DNA of 64,000 nt from Hyphomonas pacifica (GCF_000682675.1 NZ_AWFA01000078.1:1-64000), one strand, 5' to 3'; shown: positions 33,937 through 42,804, counted from the stretch's first letter. Notes: generated from the letters alone by a model not told the origin. Made by a program: numbers and translations.

Positions 33937-34308
33937 CTAGCTATAGTCTGCGATGCGACAGAGCAGGTTGCCGCGAAACTCGAAGAAGCTGGCGCCGCGT
34001 ACTTTCACGGTTTCACCGGAACGAATGCCGTTCGGCAGGTCAACGGCGGCCTTTCCTTCGAATTCGATTTCTGCGGCCGCTTTGCCTGCGCCCGAGACAA
34101 TATTGACCAGCCTTTGCCGACGATAAGTGAAGGCGTTGCCGGACAATTCAGCCACTTGGCGCATCATGTCCTTGCCATCAAGGCGCATGGATTGGCCGGT
34201 ATTAGAAATATTTTCGAAGACAACATCTTCAGTGACGCAATCGAGCATGCCGTCGATGTCGCGGGCGTTGTAACTGGCGATGTAACGGTTGATCACGTCA
34301 TCTAGCAC
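33937..34308 (-). CDS. SnoaL/NTF2-like protein
   Basis: A 123-residue cone-shaped NTF2-like fold: VINRYIASYNARDIDGMLDC, a hydrophobic pocket and the FFEFRGNLLCRIADYS ending. The start is GTG 34308, preceded by GGAGG eight bases upstream, and no ATG fits. It may be an isomerase or a ligand-binding protein. It is co-directional with the TIGR03084-like gene, which it precedes by five bases, and divergent from asd. Confidence 0.82.
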   Translation of the reverse strand: MLDDVINRYIASYNARDIDGMLDCVTEDVVFENISNTGQSMRLDGKDMMRQVAELSGNAFTYRRQRLVNIVSGAGKAAAEIEFEGKAAVDLPNGIRSGETVKVRGASFFEFRGNLLCRIADYS

Positions 34309-34431
34309 GACGGCAACCTCCAGAGTTTGTGTTGTTTTTGGTCTGCCTCAGCAGCGACACTTTAGCAACAGGCTTTCGTAACACGCAAAGATGCGTCATA
34401 AGCCCCACTTCATTTTAGGAGCAGGAATATC

Positions 34432-35475
34432 ATGGCTACTCGGATCGCAGTTGTTGGCGCCACAGGAAATGTGGGACGCGAACTCCTGAACATTCTGGAC
34501 GAGCGCATGTTCCCGGCAGACGAAGTTTTCGCCGTGGCATCGCGCCGTTCCGTGGGTAAGGAAGTCTCATACGGGGACAAGACGCTCAAATGCCATGCTA
34601 TTGAGGATTTTGACTTCTCCCAGGTCGATCTTGTTCTGATGTCCGCCGGCGGTGCCGCCTCCAAGGAGTGGTGCCCTAAGATTGCCAAGGCTGGTGCCAT
34701 CACGATCGATAACTCTTCCGCCTGGCGGATGGACCCGGATGTGCCGCTCGTCGTGCCGGAATGCAATGGCGAAGCCGTTCTTGGCTATGAGAAGAAGATG
34801 ATCATTGCGAACCCCAACTGCTCCACGGCGCAACTGGTCGTGGCGCTTAAGCCTTTGCATGACGCGGTCGGCATCACGCGTGTGGTGTGTTCAACATATC
34901 AGTCCGTTTCCGGCGCCGGCAAGGACGCCATGGACGAGCTTTGGAATCAGACGCGCGGCGTGTTCGTAAATGACGAGCCGACCCCGGAAATCTTCCAGAA
35001 GGAAATCGCCTTCAACGTGATCCCGCAAATTGACGTGTTCATGGATGACGGGTTCACCAAGGAAGAGTGGAAAATGCGCGTCGAGACGAAGAAGATCCTC
35101 GACGAATCCATCGAGCTGGTGGCCACCTGTGTGCGCGTGCCGGTCTTTGTGGGCCACTCCGAAGCGGTGAATGTTGAGCTGGCCGCGCCGATGACGGCCG
35201 CGAAGGCCAGGGAAATCCTGCGTGAGAGCCCCGGCATCATGTTGGTCGATGATCCGAAGGAAGACCTCTACATCACACCGAAAGAATGCGTCGGTGATTG
35301 GGCGACCTATATCTCGCGCGTGCGCAAGGACCCGACTGTAGAGAACGGCATCATGTTCTGGTGTGTCTCTGACAATCTCCGTAAGGGCGCTGCGCTGAAT
35401 GCGGTGCAGATTGCTGAAGAATTGCTTAACCGCGGGGTTCTCAAGCCTGAGAAGCAGCCGGTCACAACGAACTAG
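34432..35475 (+). CDS. asd: Aspartate-semialdehyde dehydrogenase
   Basis: A 347-residue NADPH-dependent enzyme that makes aspartate semialdehyde for Lys, Thr, Met and diaminopimelate synthesis. The nucleotide loop is VVGATGNVGRELLNIL. The catalytic cysteine is Cys130 in NPNCST, and CVRVPVFVGHSEAVNVE carries the active-site His. The gene has a TTAGGAGCAGG site before ATG 34432. A terminator follows at 35504-35539. dapF lies 8 kb downstream in this window. Confidence 0.96.
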   Translation: MATRIAVVGATGNVGRELLNILDERMFPADEVFAVASRRSVGKEVSYGDKTLKCHAIEDFDFSQVDLVLMSAGGAASKEWCPKIAKAGAITIDNSSAWRMDPDVPLVVPECNGEAVLGYEKKMIIANPNCSTAQLVVALKPLHDAVGITRVVCSTYQSVSGAGKDAMDELWNQTRGVFVNDEPTPEIFQKEIAFNVIPQIDVFMDDGFTKEEWKMRVETKKILDESIELVATCVRVPVFVGHSEAVNVELAAPMTAAKAREILRESPGIMLVDDPKEDLYITPKECVGDWATYISRVRKDPTVENGIMFWCVSDNLRKGAALNAVQIAEELLNRGVLKPEKQPVTTN

Positions 35476-35503
35476 GCTCAGAGCCTATTCATTCATGAAT
35501 TGG

Positions 35504-35539
35504 AATAGCCCGGCTTACATGGGAGCCGGGCTATTTCAT
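35504..35539 (+). terminator. Rho-independent terminator after asd
   Basis: AATAGCCCGGCT at 35504-35515 pairs perfectly with AGCCGGGCTATT at 35524-35535 around an 8-nt loop, then TTCATT. A weak second inverted repeat, TAGGCT/AGCCTA, lies at 35473-35487. Confidence 0.85.
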
Positions 35540-35594
35540 TAAGTGAGAAAAAGGGGGTAGTGCCTGCCAGCGGCGGCGGATAGAGCGTTGCGGC

Positions 35595-36503
35595 ATGAAT
35601 GCTGAGACACGCCTTGGATTTTTCGCGGGCCTGGGGGCCTATTTCATCTGGGGCAGTCTGCCGCTGTACATCCGGTTGATGGACCATATCAGCGCCACGG
35701 AATTGTTTGCGCAGCGTGTTGTCTGGTCTGTTCCCACCGCTTTGATCCTGATCGGCGTGGCCGCCAAATGGCGCGATGTACGCGTAGCATTCCAATGGCG
35801 GAATGTTCGCTGGCTGGCTATTTCAGGCCTACTGATTGGCGCAAACTGGGCCTGTTACATCTGGGCAGTGCATGCCAACCGCACGGTTGAGGCTTCGCTT
35901 GGATATTACATAAATCCGCTTGTGAATGTGCTGTTCGGCATGCTCATTTTCTCCGAACGTCTCCGCAAGGCGCAATGGGTGGCCGTCTCGCTTGCAACCA
36001 TCGGTGTGGGGGTCATGACACTGGCGTATGGCCATGTACCATGGGTCGCTTTGTTCCTGTGTGTCACCTTTGCGATCTACTCGCTCATTCGCAAGCAGGT
36101 TGCCGTCGACAGCCGCGCCGGGTTCCTGGTGGAGATCGCGCTGCTGGCGCCTCTGGCGCTGACCTGGCTGGCTTGGTTTTCGTCGCAGCCAGGCAATAAG
36201 TTGATGGGGAATGGCGGCTGGGACGTTGTTCTACTGATGGCGGCAGGTCCGATCACATCCGTGCCGCTGATCCTGTTTGCCTTGTCCGCAAGACGGCTGA
36301 AGCTCTCAACGCTTGGTATGATGCAGTATATCGGCCCGACGCTTCAGTTCCTGATTGCCACGCTGGTCTTCCGTGAAGCATTCAGTTGGACGCATGGCGT
36401 GGCCTTCGGCTTCATCTGGCTCGCGTTGATCATCTTCACGTCTGACAGTGTGATGGGCGAAGCGAAGGCCCGCCGCCTGGCGCGCGCGGCGCGGATCGCC
36501 TGA
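35595..36503 (+). CDS. rarD: EamA family transporter, RarD-like
   Basis: A 302-residue inner-membrane drug/metabolite transporter with ten transmembrane helices in two EamA repeats. RarD-type features are FFAGLGAYFIWGSLPLYIRL at the start and EASLGYYINPLVNVLFGMLI around residue 105. RarD proteins have been linked to chloramphenicol sensitivity, but the physiological substrate is unknown. It runs downstream of asd past the terminator, with the next gene on the opposite strand. Confidence 0.9.
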   Translation: MNAETRLGFFAGLGAYFIWGSLPLYIRLMDHISATELFAQRVVWSVPTALILIGVAAKWRDVRVAFQWRNVRWLAISGLLIGANWACYIWAVHANRTVEASLGYYINPLVNVLFGMLIFSERLRKAQWVAVSLATIGVGVMTLAYGHVPWVALFLCVTFAIYSLIRKQVAVDSRAGFLVEIALLAPLALTWLAWFSSQPGNKLMGNGGWDVVLLMAAGPITSVPLILFALSARRLKLSTLGMMQYIGPTLQFLIATLVFREAFSWTHGVAFGFIWLALIIFTSDSVMGEAKARRLARAARIA

Positions 36504-36539
36504 TAAAAAATAAGCCCCGGCCTTTTGAGGGACCGGGGC
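36504..36539 (-). terminator. Rho-independent terminator of the LysE gene
   Basis: On the minus strand GCCCCGG (36539-36533) pairs with CCGGGGC (36520-36514), followed by TTATTTTTT. It lies about 58 bases past the stop at 36598 and abuts the rarD stop. Confidence 0.82.
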
Positions 36540-36597
36540 GAAGTCGTGTCAGGATGGGAATATCCTGAAAGGTCTGGGGCAAGACTTGTACCACATT

Positions 36598-37218
36598 TCA
36601 GGACGGACGGCCCGTCGAGAAGGCAATCCACACGGCGATGCTGGCCAGTGTCAGCGCGAAGGCCCCGCGAACCCATACATCCTTGCGGTAGCGTTCCAGG
36701 GTTGCGCCCAGCCGGTCTCCTGCCAGGACAATCGCAACATGGACTGTCACGGCGACGGCAAGATGGATCAGGCCAAGCAGGATGATCTGCATCCAGAGGG
36801 GGCCATAGGCCTCGTTCGCGAACTGACCGACAATGACCAAATAAAAGACCAGAGCTTTCGGGTTCAGCAGATTGGCAATCAGCCCTCGGCGGAACCCGGC
36901 ATAGCTGTCTCTCTGAAGCGGGGAGGCAATCCCGGTGTCACGCCAGGCTTCGACAGCGAGATACAGCATGAAAGCCACACCAGCCCATCTGAGACCCTCA
37001 TACAGAACCGGCATTTCAGAGAGCGCTGCGGACAAACCGGTTGCCGCCGCCAGGATCTGTACGAACAGCCCGATCGTGACCCCGACAACAGCTGTCAGGC
37101 CAACGCGGCGACCACGTTGCGCCGACAAGGCTGCCAGCCAGCCCATATTCGGGCCGGGGGTCAGCTCAACCGCTGCCATGGCGATCAGAAAAGCGGGCCA
37201 ATCGACATTTGAAAGCAT
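36598..37218 (-). CDS. LysE/RhtB family amino-acid exporter
   Basis: A 206-residue inner-membrane protein with the LysE signature AAVELTPGPNMGWLAALSAQ near the N-terminus and the RRGLIANLLNPKALVFYLVI segment in the middle. The start ATG 37218 gives a typical length. A longer frame to 37284 would intrude into the neighbouring serine hydrolase gene. It is translated from the same transcript as that gene, with four bases between. The exported amino acid is unknown. Confidence 0.87.
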   Translation of the reverse strand: MLSNVDWPAFLIAMAAVELTPGPNMGWLAALSAQRGRRVGLTAVVGVTIGLFVQILAAATGLSAALSEMPVLYEGLRWAGVAFMLYLAVEAWRDTGIASPLQRDSYAGFRRGLIANLLNPKALVFYLVIVGQFANEAYGPLWMQIILLGLIHLAVAVTVHVAIVLAGDRLGATLERYRKDVWVRGAFALTLASIAVWIAFSTGRPS

Positions 37219-37222
37219 CGTC

Positions 37223-38326
37223 TCAGAGTGCCTCGTACACGGCTTCAACCAGACGCACAGCACGCGGATCGCCCACCAGCACATTGGATTGCCGATTCAT
37301 CACATAGGCGCAGGTCAGCCCATTGCGGGTATCCGCCACAGCCATGGACCCGCCCCAGCCGGAATGCCCGAGCGTAGTCGGTTCCGGTCCGAAAAGGCCG
37401 TGCGTATTATGCATGATGCCCGCGCCAAAGCTGGTAATCATTGGCAGGACAAGATCCGGGCCATGGGTACGCGCCTCTGTCAGGGCGTCATATGTGGAGG
37501 GCTGCATAAGACCTGCACCTGTGCGCGTATAGGTATTGTAGATGCCTGCCACGGAAACGGCTGTGCCATGACCATTGGCTGACGGAATCTCGATCTCGCG
37601 CCAGATGGCCCCGCCGCGATTGGGCGCTGACCATTTGCTGACAAAAGCGGCGCGCCGGGCATCATTGATCTCTCCCAGTTCCGCAAGGGCCCGGGGGCGC
37701 TGGATATCGGCGCAGCGATCATGTTCACTGGCTGGTGTGCCAATGAAAAAGTCCTGATCCGGAAAAAGTGTTTTCAGGGTCGTGCCAAGTGTCTCACCAC
37801 TGATGCGGCGGGCTATTTCTCCGACGAGATAGCCCCAGCTAAGTGGATGATAGCCATGCGCAGTTCCCGGAGGCCACATCGGCGCTAGCTCTGCCAGCGC
37901 GGCTGCGCAGGCAGCAGGGTCCAGCCAAAGCTCCGGGTCAATCTCTTCCGGAAAGCCGGGCAGACCAGCCTGATGACTGGCAACCTCGCCAATCGTGACG
38001 GCTTGCTTTCCGTTGGCTGCGAATTCAGGCCAGATCTCCGAGACGGGCGTTTCATATCCGGCTGGCAGGCGCTCTACCAAAGTGGCCAGGACGAGAGCGG
38101 CGATGCCCTTGGTCGTGGAGTAGATGGGTACTAGGGTCCGGTCGTTCCAGGGGTGCGTCTTCTGCCGGTCTGCCCAGCCGCCTACAAGCGAGACAACAAG
38201 CTCATCATCCTTGTAGACGGCAAAACCGGCACCAAGCTCCTCGCCATTGGAGAAATTGGCCTCAAACACCTCCCGCACAGCTGAGAAAGCGGGATCTGTA
38301 TGTCCGGAAATTGGAAAATCACTCAT
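37223..38326 (-). CDS. Serine hydrolase of the beta-lactamase/esterase (class C) fold
   Basis: A 367-residue protein of the beta-lactamase-related family, often esterases or D-aminopeptidases. The SxxK motif is Ser70-Lys73 (YSTTKG), the YxN equivalent is in GYHPLSWGY, and LGHSGWGGSMAVADTRNGLT is the C-terminal HxG-like region. It lacks a signal peptide and may be cytosolic. It shares a transcript with the LysE gene and is divergent from the CoA-ester lyase gene. Confidence 0.87.
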   Translation of the reverse strand: MSDFPISGHTDPAFSAVREVFEANFSNGEELGAGFAVYKDDELVVSLVGGWADRQKTHPWNDRTLVPIYSTTKGIAALVLATLVERLPAGYETPVSEIWPEFAANGKQAVTIGEVASHQAGLPGFPEEIDPELWLDPAACAAALAELAPMWPPGTAHGYHPLSWGYLVGEIARRISGETLGTTLKTLFPDQDFFIGTPASEHDRCADIQRPRALAELGEINDARRAAFVSKWSAPNRGGAIWREIEIPSANGHGTAVSVAGIYNTYTRTGAGLMQPSTYDALTEARTHGPDLVLPMITSFGAGIMHNTHGLFGPEPTTLGHSGWGGSMAVADTRNGLTCAYVMNRQSNVLVGDPRAVRLVEAVYEAL

Positions 38327-38416
38327 TCAGGATGACCTTTAGCGCTCTTGATCTTTACGTTTCGACAGTTCACCCCTTCCCGCGCACACGTCAAACAGTC
38401 AAGGAACCTGCCGCCA

Positions 38417-39301
38417 ATGTCTATGTCGCATCATCGTCCCCGTCGGTCCTGTCTTTATATGCCGGGCGCCAATGAGCGTGCCCTGGAAAAGGCCAAGGGC
38501 CTGCAGGCAGACACGTTGATCCTAGACCTTGAGGATGCCGTCGCTCCGGAAGCAAAGGAAGCCGCCCGCGAATCGATTCGTACGGCTGTTACGGCCGGTG
38601 GATACGGGCACCGTGAGATTGTGGTTCGGATGAATGGCCTGGAGACGGAATGGGGACAGGCAGACCTGAAAATGGCCGTTGAGGCCGGAGCAGATGCGAT
38701 TCTGGCTCCAAAAGTCATTGATGGCGGCGACATTGACCGCCTGAACGATGCGATGAGCCGGGCAGGCGCGCCGGATACGATGGGCCTATGGGTCATGATT
38801 GAGATGCCTAAGGCGATCCTTAACATCCAGGACATTGCCGAGGCCGCGGGCCGCACACGTCTCACCACCTTTGTCATGGGGACCAATGATCTGGCCAAGG
38901 AATACCGCGCACGCATGACGCCGGATCGGTTGGCCTTCCAGACCGCTCTGGGCCTCAGCATTGCTGCAGCGCGGGCCTATGACATCATCGCCATCGACGG
39001 CGTTTACAATGACATCAAGAATGAAGACGGGCTGATCGCCGAGTGTGAGCAGGGTCGTGACATGGGCTTTGACGGCAAGACGTTGATCCATCCCTCCCAG
39101 CTGGACGCGGCCAACCGCATTTTTGCGCCAAGCCCCCATGATGTGGAACACGCGCAGGCCGTGATTGAAGCGTTTGCCGATCCGGAAAATGCTGGCAAAG
39201 GCGTTCTCAAGGTGAATGGCAAGATGACCGAGCTGCTCCATCTGGATGAAGCGCGCCGGACTGTCGCAATGGCTGAAGCCATCCGTGAATTTGAAGACTG
39301 A
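38417..39301 (+). CDS. CitE/Mcl-like CoA-ester lyase or malyl-CoA thioesterase
   Basis: A 294-residue HpcH/HpaI-type enzyme. Motifs include RSCLYMPGANERALEKA, LILDLEDAVAPEAKEAAR, LWVMIEMPKAILNIQ and GFDGKTLIHPSQLDAANRIF. It binds a CoA thioester and Mg2+. It resembles the (3S)-malyl-CoA thioesterase of the ethylmalonyl-CoA pathway or a citramalyl/malyl-CoA lyase. A mesaconyl-CoA hydratase gene lies 0.8 kb downstream, in line with that pathway. AAGGA sits 12 bases before ATG 38417. ATG 38423 is an alternative. Confidence 0.85.
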   Translation: MSMSHHRPRRSCLYMPGANERALEKAKGLQADTLILDLEDAVAPEAKEAARESIRTAVTAGGYGHREIVVRMNGLETEWGQADLKMAVEAGADAILAPKVIDGGDIDRLNDAMSRAGAPDTMGLWVMIEMPKAILNIQDIAEAAGRTRLTTFVMGTNDLAKEYRARMTPDRLAFQTALGLSIAAARAYDIIAIDGVYNDIKNEDGLIAECEQGRDMGFDGKTLIHPSQLDAANRIFAPSPHDVEHAQAVIEAFADPENAGKGVLKVNGKMTELLHLDEARRTVAMAEAIREFED

Positions 39302-39356
39302 GGCCATACATAGCCAAACTGAGCATCATTACGATGCCTGAGTTGAGAGGAGAGGC

Positions 39357-39704
39357 ATGACCTATATTCTACTTCACCATTCCGGTTGCAGCACGTCGCG
39401 CAAGGGGCTCGCCTTGCTTGAGGAGAATGGCGTTCAGCCGGAAGTGCGTAAATATATGAACGCTTCAGAGGCGCTCAGCGTGGATGAGCTGAAGGACGTT
39501 GCCAAAAAGATGGGAGCATCCTCGCCCCGGGCCTTTCTGCGTGACAAGAATGCCGCCGAAGTCGGGATTGATGACAAGTCGTCTGACGAGGCGATCTTCG
39601 AGGCCATGGCGGCCAATCCGAAGATCATCCAGCGCCCAATCGGCATTGTCGGCAAGAAGGCCGTTCTGGGCCGTCCGATCGAGGAGCTTCTGAAACTCGT
39701 TTGA
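39357..39704 (+). CDS. ArsC family arsenate reductase-like protein
   Basis: A 115-residue thioredoxin-fold protein of the ArsC/Spx group. The catalytic Cys11 is in HSGCSTSRK, and the Arg loop is KIIQRPIGIVGKKAVLGRP. In true ArsC this Cys forms a bond with arsenic and is reduced by glutaredoxin. No arsR or arsB neighbour is seen, so arsenate may not be its substrate. GAGGAGAGGC precedes ATG 39357. Confidence 0.87.
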   Translation: MTYILLHHSGCSTSRKGLALLEENGVQPEVRKYMNASEALSVDELKDVAKKMGASSPRAFLRDKNAAEVGIDDKSSDEAIFEAMAANPKIIQRPIGIVGKKAVLGRPIEELLKLV

Positions 39705-39711
39705 GTTCTGT

Positions 39712-39750
39712 CGAATCCGGCCTGAAACATGTGAATTCAGGCCGGATTCG
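39712..39750 (+). terminator. Long perfect hairpin downstream of the ArsC-like gene
   Basis: CGAATCCGGCCTGAA at 39712-39726 is perfectly complementary to 39736-39750 (15 bp, 9-nt loop). It starts eight bases after the ArsC stop. There is no clear T-run, only TTTC nearby, so it may stop transcription poorly or protect the transcript end. Confidence 0.55.
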
Positions 39751-39809
39751 GTGAAATTTCATCGATCTCCCACGCGAAAGGGCAATATCTGTGTGGGATA
39801 TCAGTAACC

Positions 39810-40067
39810 ATGATGTTATTACTGATTCTCGCGGCGCTTCTTATTGCCTTTGCCGGTTTCTGCGCCTTCGGCTTGCCTTACATGTTATGTGGCCCGCGCA
39901 TGCTCGACGAATTGCAGGACAATCGTGAGCAGCAAATCATGGGTAGTGTGATTGTTGGCGTGATCATCATGCTCGTTCTGTCGCCTTTTGCCTCATCGGC
40001 CTTGATTTCTGCCACCGCCCAAGTGCAGGTGATGGCCGACACATTTGTGGGGCAAGGCTGGAGCTGA
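39810..40067 (+). CDS. Small membrane protein of 85 residues
   Basis: A short gene with two predicted transmembrane helices (LLLILAALLIAFAGFCAFGL and MGSVIVGVIIMLVLSPFA) joined by a hydrophilic loop (RMLDELQDNREQQ). I do not recognise the family. The next codon after the first Met is also ATG. It precedes the mesaconyl-CoA hydratase gene by 37 bases and might be co-transcribed with it. Confidence 0.6.
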   Translation: MMLLLILAALLIAFAGFCAFGLPYMLCGPRMLDELQDNREQQIMGSVIVGVIIMLVLSPFASSALISATAQVQVMADTFVGQGWS

Positions 40068-40104
40068 TCCGGCATAAGTTCGCCCCGATCCTAATGAGGG
40101 GCAC

Positions 40105-41157
40105 ATGGCCAGCACATCCAAATCCAATCCGGGGCATTTTTTCGAGGATTTTTCCCTTGGGATGCCACTCAATCACGCAACGCCGCAGACGCTGACAGAA
40201 GGCGACATCGCTCTCTATCGCGCGCTGACAGGCGGGCGCTTTGTCCAGTATTCCTCAGCTGAGTTCGCCAGGGGTGCGGGCTATCCTGGCCTTCCGATTG
40301 ATCCGCTTCACGCGTTTCACGTTGTCTTTGGTAAGTCGGTGCCGGACGTCTCCCTGAATGCCGTGGCCAATCTTGGCTATGCCGATGGCCGCATATCTCT
40401 GCCGATCATGCCGGGCGATACGCTGCGGACCGTGTCGGAAGTCATCGGCGTCAAAGAGAATTCCAATGGCAAGACCGGCGTTGTCTGGGTTCGCACGCGC
40501 GGCTTCAATCAGCGCGGTGAAGAGGTCATGTCCTTTGTCCGCTGGGTGATGGTGAACAAGCGTGATGCGAGTTCGCCTGCGCCAGAGTCTGTGATTCCGG
40601 ACCTGCCAAAAGTCGTGCCGGGCGCCGAGCTGACCGGCTTTGCCGGCATGGACAGCTGGGATGCGACTCTCTCCGGCAGCGAATACATGTTCGAGGACTA
40701 TGCCGTCGGTGAGAAGATCAACCATGTCGATGGCATGACCGTGGAAGAGGCGGAGCATCAGATTGCGACACGCCTCTACCAGAATACGGCCAAGGTGCAC
40801 TTTGATGCGCACGGCCAGAAAGACAGCCGCTTCGGCAAACGCCTGATCTATGGTGGCGTCGTGATCTCGATTGCCCGTTCACTGTCCTTCAATGGACTGG
40901 CGAATGCCGGCCACATGCTGGCGATCAATGCGGGCAGCCATGTCAGCCCGCTCTTCGCCGGAGACACGATCTATGCCTGGAGTGAAGTGCTGGAGACGGC
41001 CGAACTTTCAGACAAGGTGGGGGCGCTGCGCCTGCGTCTCGTTGCCGTGAAGGATCAGGACCCGGGTGCCTTTGCCTATAAGGGTGAGGATGGCAAATAT
41101 GCCGATGGCGTGCTTCTGGACTTCGACTATTGGGCCGCCATCCCACGCAAGTGCTAG
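40105..41157 (+). CDS. mch: Mesaconyl-CoA hydratase-like MaoC family protein
   Basis: A 350-residue two-hotdog MaoC-type hydratase. Overall it resembles the mesaconyl-CoA hydratase of Rhodobacter, with NPGHFFEDFSLGMPLNHATP at the start, NAVANLGYADGR, FVRWVMVNKRD, and AEHQIATRLYQNTAKVHFD at the active site. It hydrates mesaconyl-CoA to beta-methylmalyl-CoA in the ethylmalonyl-CoA pathway. ATGAGGGGC precedes ATG 40105. Its stop interlocks with that of the HxlR gene. Confidence 0.87.
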   Translation: MASTSKSNPGHFFEDFSLGMPLNHATPQTLTEGDIALYRALTGGRFVQYSSAEFARGAGYPGLPIDPLHAFHVVFGKSVPDVSLNAVANLGYADGRISLPIMPGDTLRTVSEVIGVKENSNGKTGVVWVRTRGFNQRGEEVMSFVRWVMVNKRDASSPAPESVIPDLPKVVPGAELTGFAGMDSWDATLSGSEYMFEDYAVGEKINHVDGMTVEEAEHQIATRLYQNTAKVHFDAHGQKDSRFGKRLIYGGVVISIARSLSFNGLANAGHMLAINAGSHVSPLFAGDTIYAWSEVLETAELSDKVGALRLRLVAVKDQDPGAFAYKGEDGKYADGVLLDFDYWAAIPRKC

Positions 41158-41561
41158 ACCTTCGGTTGATCTTCGGGAGGTACTGGCCCGGCCAGTGTCT
41201 CCCTTTGCTCCGCCCATAATAAAAGTGCGTCTAGCGCCGGGCAGAGGCCTTCTCCCCATTCCGTGAGCCCGTACTCCACTTTTGGAGGCACCTGATGGTG
41301 CACAATACGGCGCACGATGCCGTCCGCTTCCAGCTTGCGAAGCTGTTGGATCAGCATTTTTTGGGAGATCGCCGGGATGGCCCTCTCCAGTTCCGAAAAC
41401 CGCATCAGACTGCCCCCGAAAAGATGAAACAGGATGGTCATTTTCCATCTCCCCTCAAGCAATTGCAGGGCGGTCTCCACGCCATGTGCCGCACTGATGG
41501 GGGTATAATCAGGTCGCTTACCTTTAGGTAAGTACCCTACTTTTTTGTCGGTACTTGTCAT
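41154..41561 (-). CDS. HxlR family transcriptional regulator
   Basis: A 135-residue winged-helix protein of the HxlR type. The DNA-binding part shows ETALQLLEGRWKMTILFHLF and FSELERAIPAISQKMLIQQL. Conserved cysteines used for redox sensing in some relatives are missing near the N-terminus. It is divergent from an NTF2-like/SDR pair, the usual arrangement for HxlR regulators controlling an oxidoreductase. A GGTAAGTACC element and a related inverted repeat overlap its first codons. Confidence 0.88.
   Translation of the reverse strand: MTSTDKKVGYLPKGKRPDYTPISAAHGVETALQLLEGRWKMTILFHLFGGSLMRFSELERAIPAISQKMLIQQLRKLEADGIVRRIVHHQVPPKVEYGLTEWGEGLCPALDALLLWAEQRETLAGPVPPEDQPKV
41527..41556. promoter_or_regulatory. 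Candidate HxlR operator
   Basis: GGTA-AG-TACC at 41527-41536 is a short palindrome. Its AAGTACC half (41530-41536) forms an inverted repeat with GGTACTT at 41550-41556, spaced by 13 bases. The right half overlaps TTGTCA (41555-41560), which lies 17 bases before GATATC (41578-41583), a possible promoter for the NTF2-like/SDR pair. It lies within the first codons of the HxlR gene. Confidence 0.45.
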
Positions 41562-41638
41562 ATCTTCTGGCTATGTCGATATCGGTCTGACTGCAAGACC
41601 TTTTCTGTCTTGCTTCATGCAAATTGGAGACGCCAGAC

Positions 41639-41968
41639 ATGCCACTTAACCTACCCACCGCCATAGAGTGCTACTTTGAAATCGACAAAACGGATGATTT
41701 GGAACGCTTCTCGGAATGCTTCGCGCCTAAGGCTGAAGTCATTGATGAAGAGCGTATTCACACTGGCATCGCCGCCATTCAGAACTGGGCTCGCGAAGCC
41801 AAGGCGGCCACGAATTACCATGTGACGCCTTTGAGTGCGGATGTGGGTGAGATTGAAGCCATTGTGACAGGTCAGGTAGAAGGCAATTTTCCGGGAAGTC
41901 CGGTTACGCTGCGCTATTTCTTCACCCTGGAAGCGGGTCTGATCATCGCACTTGAGATCAAACCATGA
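41639..41968 (+). CDS. NTF2-like / SnoaL-fold protein
   Basis: A 109-residue protein of the nuclear transport factor 2 fold ([20 protein letters not shown], then a hydrophobic pocket ending in [19 protein letters not shown]). GGAG nine bases upstream supports ATG 41639. An in-frame TTG at 41624 is possible but weaker. It overlaps the SDR gene by four bases, so it is coupled to it. The role is unknown, perhaps ligand binding for the adjacent oxidoreductase. Confidence 0.8.
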   Translation: MPLNLPTAIECYFEIDKTDDLERFSECFAPKAEVIDEERIHTGIAAIQNWAREAKAATNYHVTPLSADVGEIEAIVTGQVEGNFPGSPVTLRYFFTLEAGLIIALEIKP

Positions 41969-42747
41969 GCTTTGATCTGGACCTTGGTAACTGCCGGGCA
42001 CTGGTGACGGGTGGTACAAAAGGCGTGGGCCGGGCCGTTGTGGAAGCTTTTACGTCCCACGGTGTGCGTGTGCTGACGACGGCACGTCATGAACTGGATG
42101 ACCTGCCCGCCGGTGTCAACTTCATTGCGGCTGATATTTCCCTGTCAGAGGGGTGTGAACGCGTTGCGGAAGCCGCGCTGCGTTTGCTCGGCGGTGTGGA
42201 TATTCTCGTGCATGTTGCAGGCGGTTCCAGCGCACCGGCCGGTGGCTTTGCCGTGTTGGACGAGCAGGAATGGCAAAGGGAGATGAATCTGAACCTTTTT
42301 CCAGCCGTTCGACTGGATCGTGCGCTTTTGCCAGACATGATCGCGCGCGGGTTCGGGGTCGTGATCCATGTCTCGTCTATTCAGGCGCGCATGCCCTTGC
42401 CAAATGCAACCACGGCCTATGCCAGCGCCAAGGCGGCCTTGGCTGCGTATAGCAAGAGCCTGTCCAAGGAAGTTGGGCCGAAAGGCATCCGGGTAATGCG
42501 TGTCTCCCCGGGATGGGTGAAGACCGAAGCAGCCATCGCGCTTGTGAACCGGATTGCTGCAGAGAAGGGAGTGGATTTCGATGCGGCACAACAAAGCCTT
42601 ATGGACTCACTTGGCGGCATTGCGCTGGGGCGCCCTTCCGAACCGGAAGAGGTTGCAGACCTGATTACTTTCCTGGCTTCGCCTCGAGCAGGGGCAATTA
42701 CAGGGGCAGACTATGTGATAGATGGCGGAACCTTGCCTACAGTGTAG
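41965..42747 (+). CDS. Short-chain dehydrogenase/reductase
   Basis: A 260-residue classical SDR. The nucleotide motif is [18 protein letters not shown], the catalytic Tyr and Lys lie in [18 protein letters not shown], and the NNAG-equivalent reads VHVAGG. The Asn/Ser/Tyr/Lys catalytic set is partly visible (SSIQAR, YASAK). The substrate is unknown. It is coupled to the NTF2-like gene and probably controlled by the divergent HxlR regulator. Confidence 0.9.
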   Translation: MSFDLDLGNCRALVTGGTKGVGRAVVEAFTSHGVRVLTTARHELDDLPAGVNFIAADISLSEGCERVAEAALRLLGGVDILVHVAGGSSAPAGGFAVLDEQEWQREMNLNLFPAVRLDRALLPDMIARGFGVVIHVSSIQARMPLPNATTAYASAKAALAAYSKSLSKEVGPKGIRVMRVSPGWVKTEAAIALVNRIAAEKGVDFDAAQQSLMDSLGGIALGRPSEPEEVADLITFLASPRAGAITGADYVIDGGTLPTV

Positions 42748-42804
42748 ACAAGTGTGCAACCAGCCTGCTTCCACAACACCTCCAGCCCTCCTATATGAGC
42801 AGCT

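Noticed and set aside
39357-39704. Arsenic resistance locus
   Set aside because: The ArsC-like protein has no arsR, arsB or acr3 neighbour, so a dedicated arsenic operon cannot be claimed.
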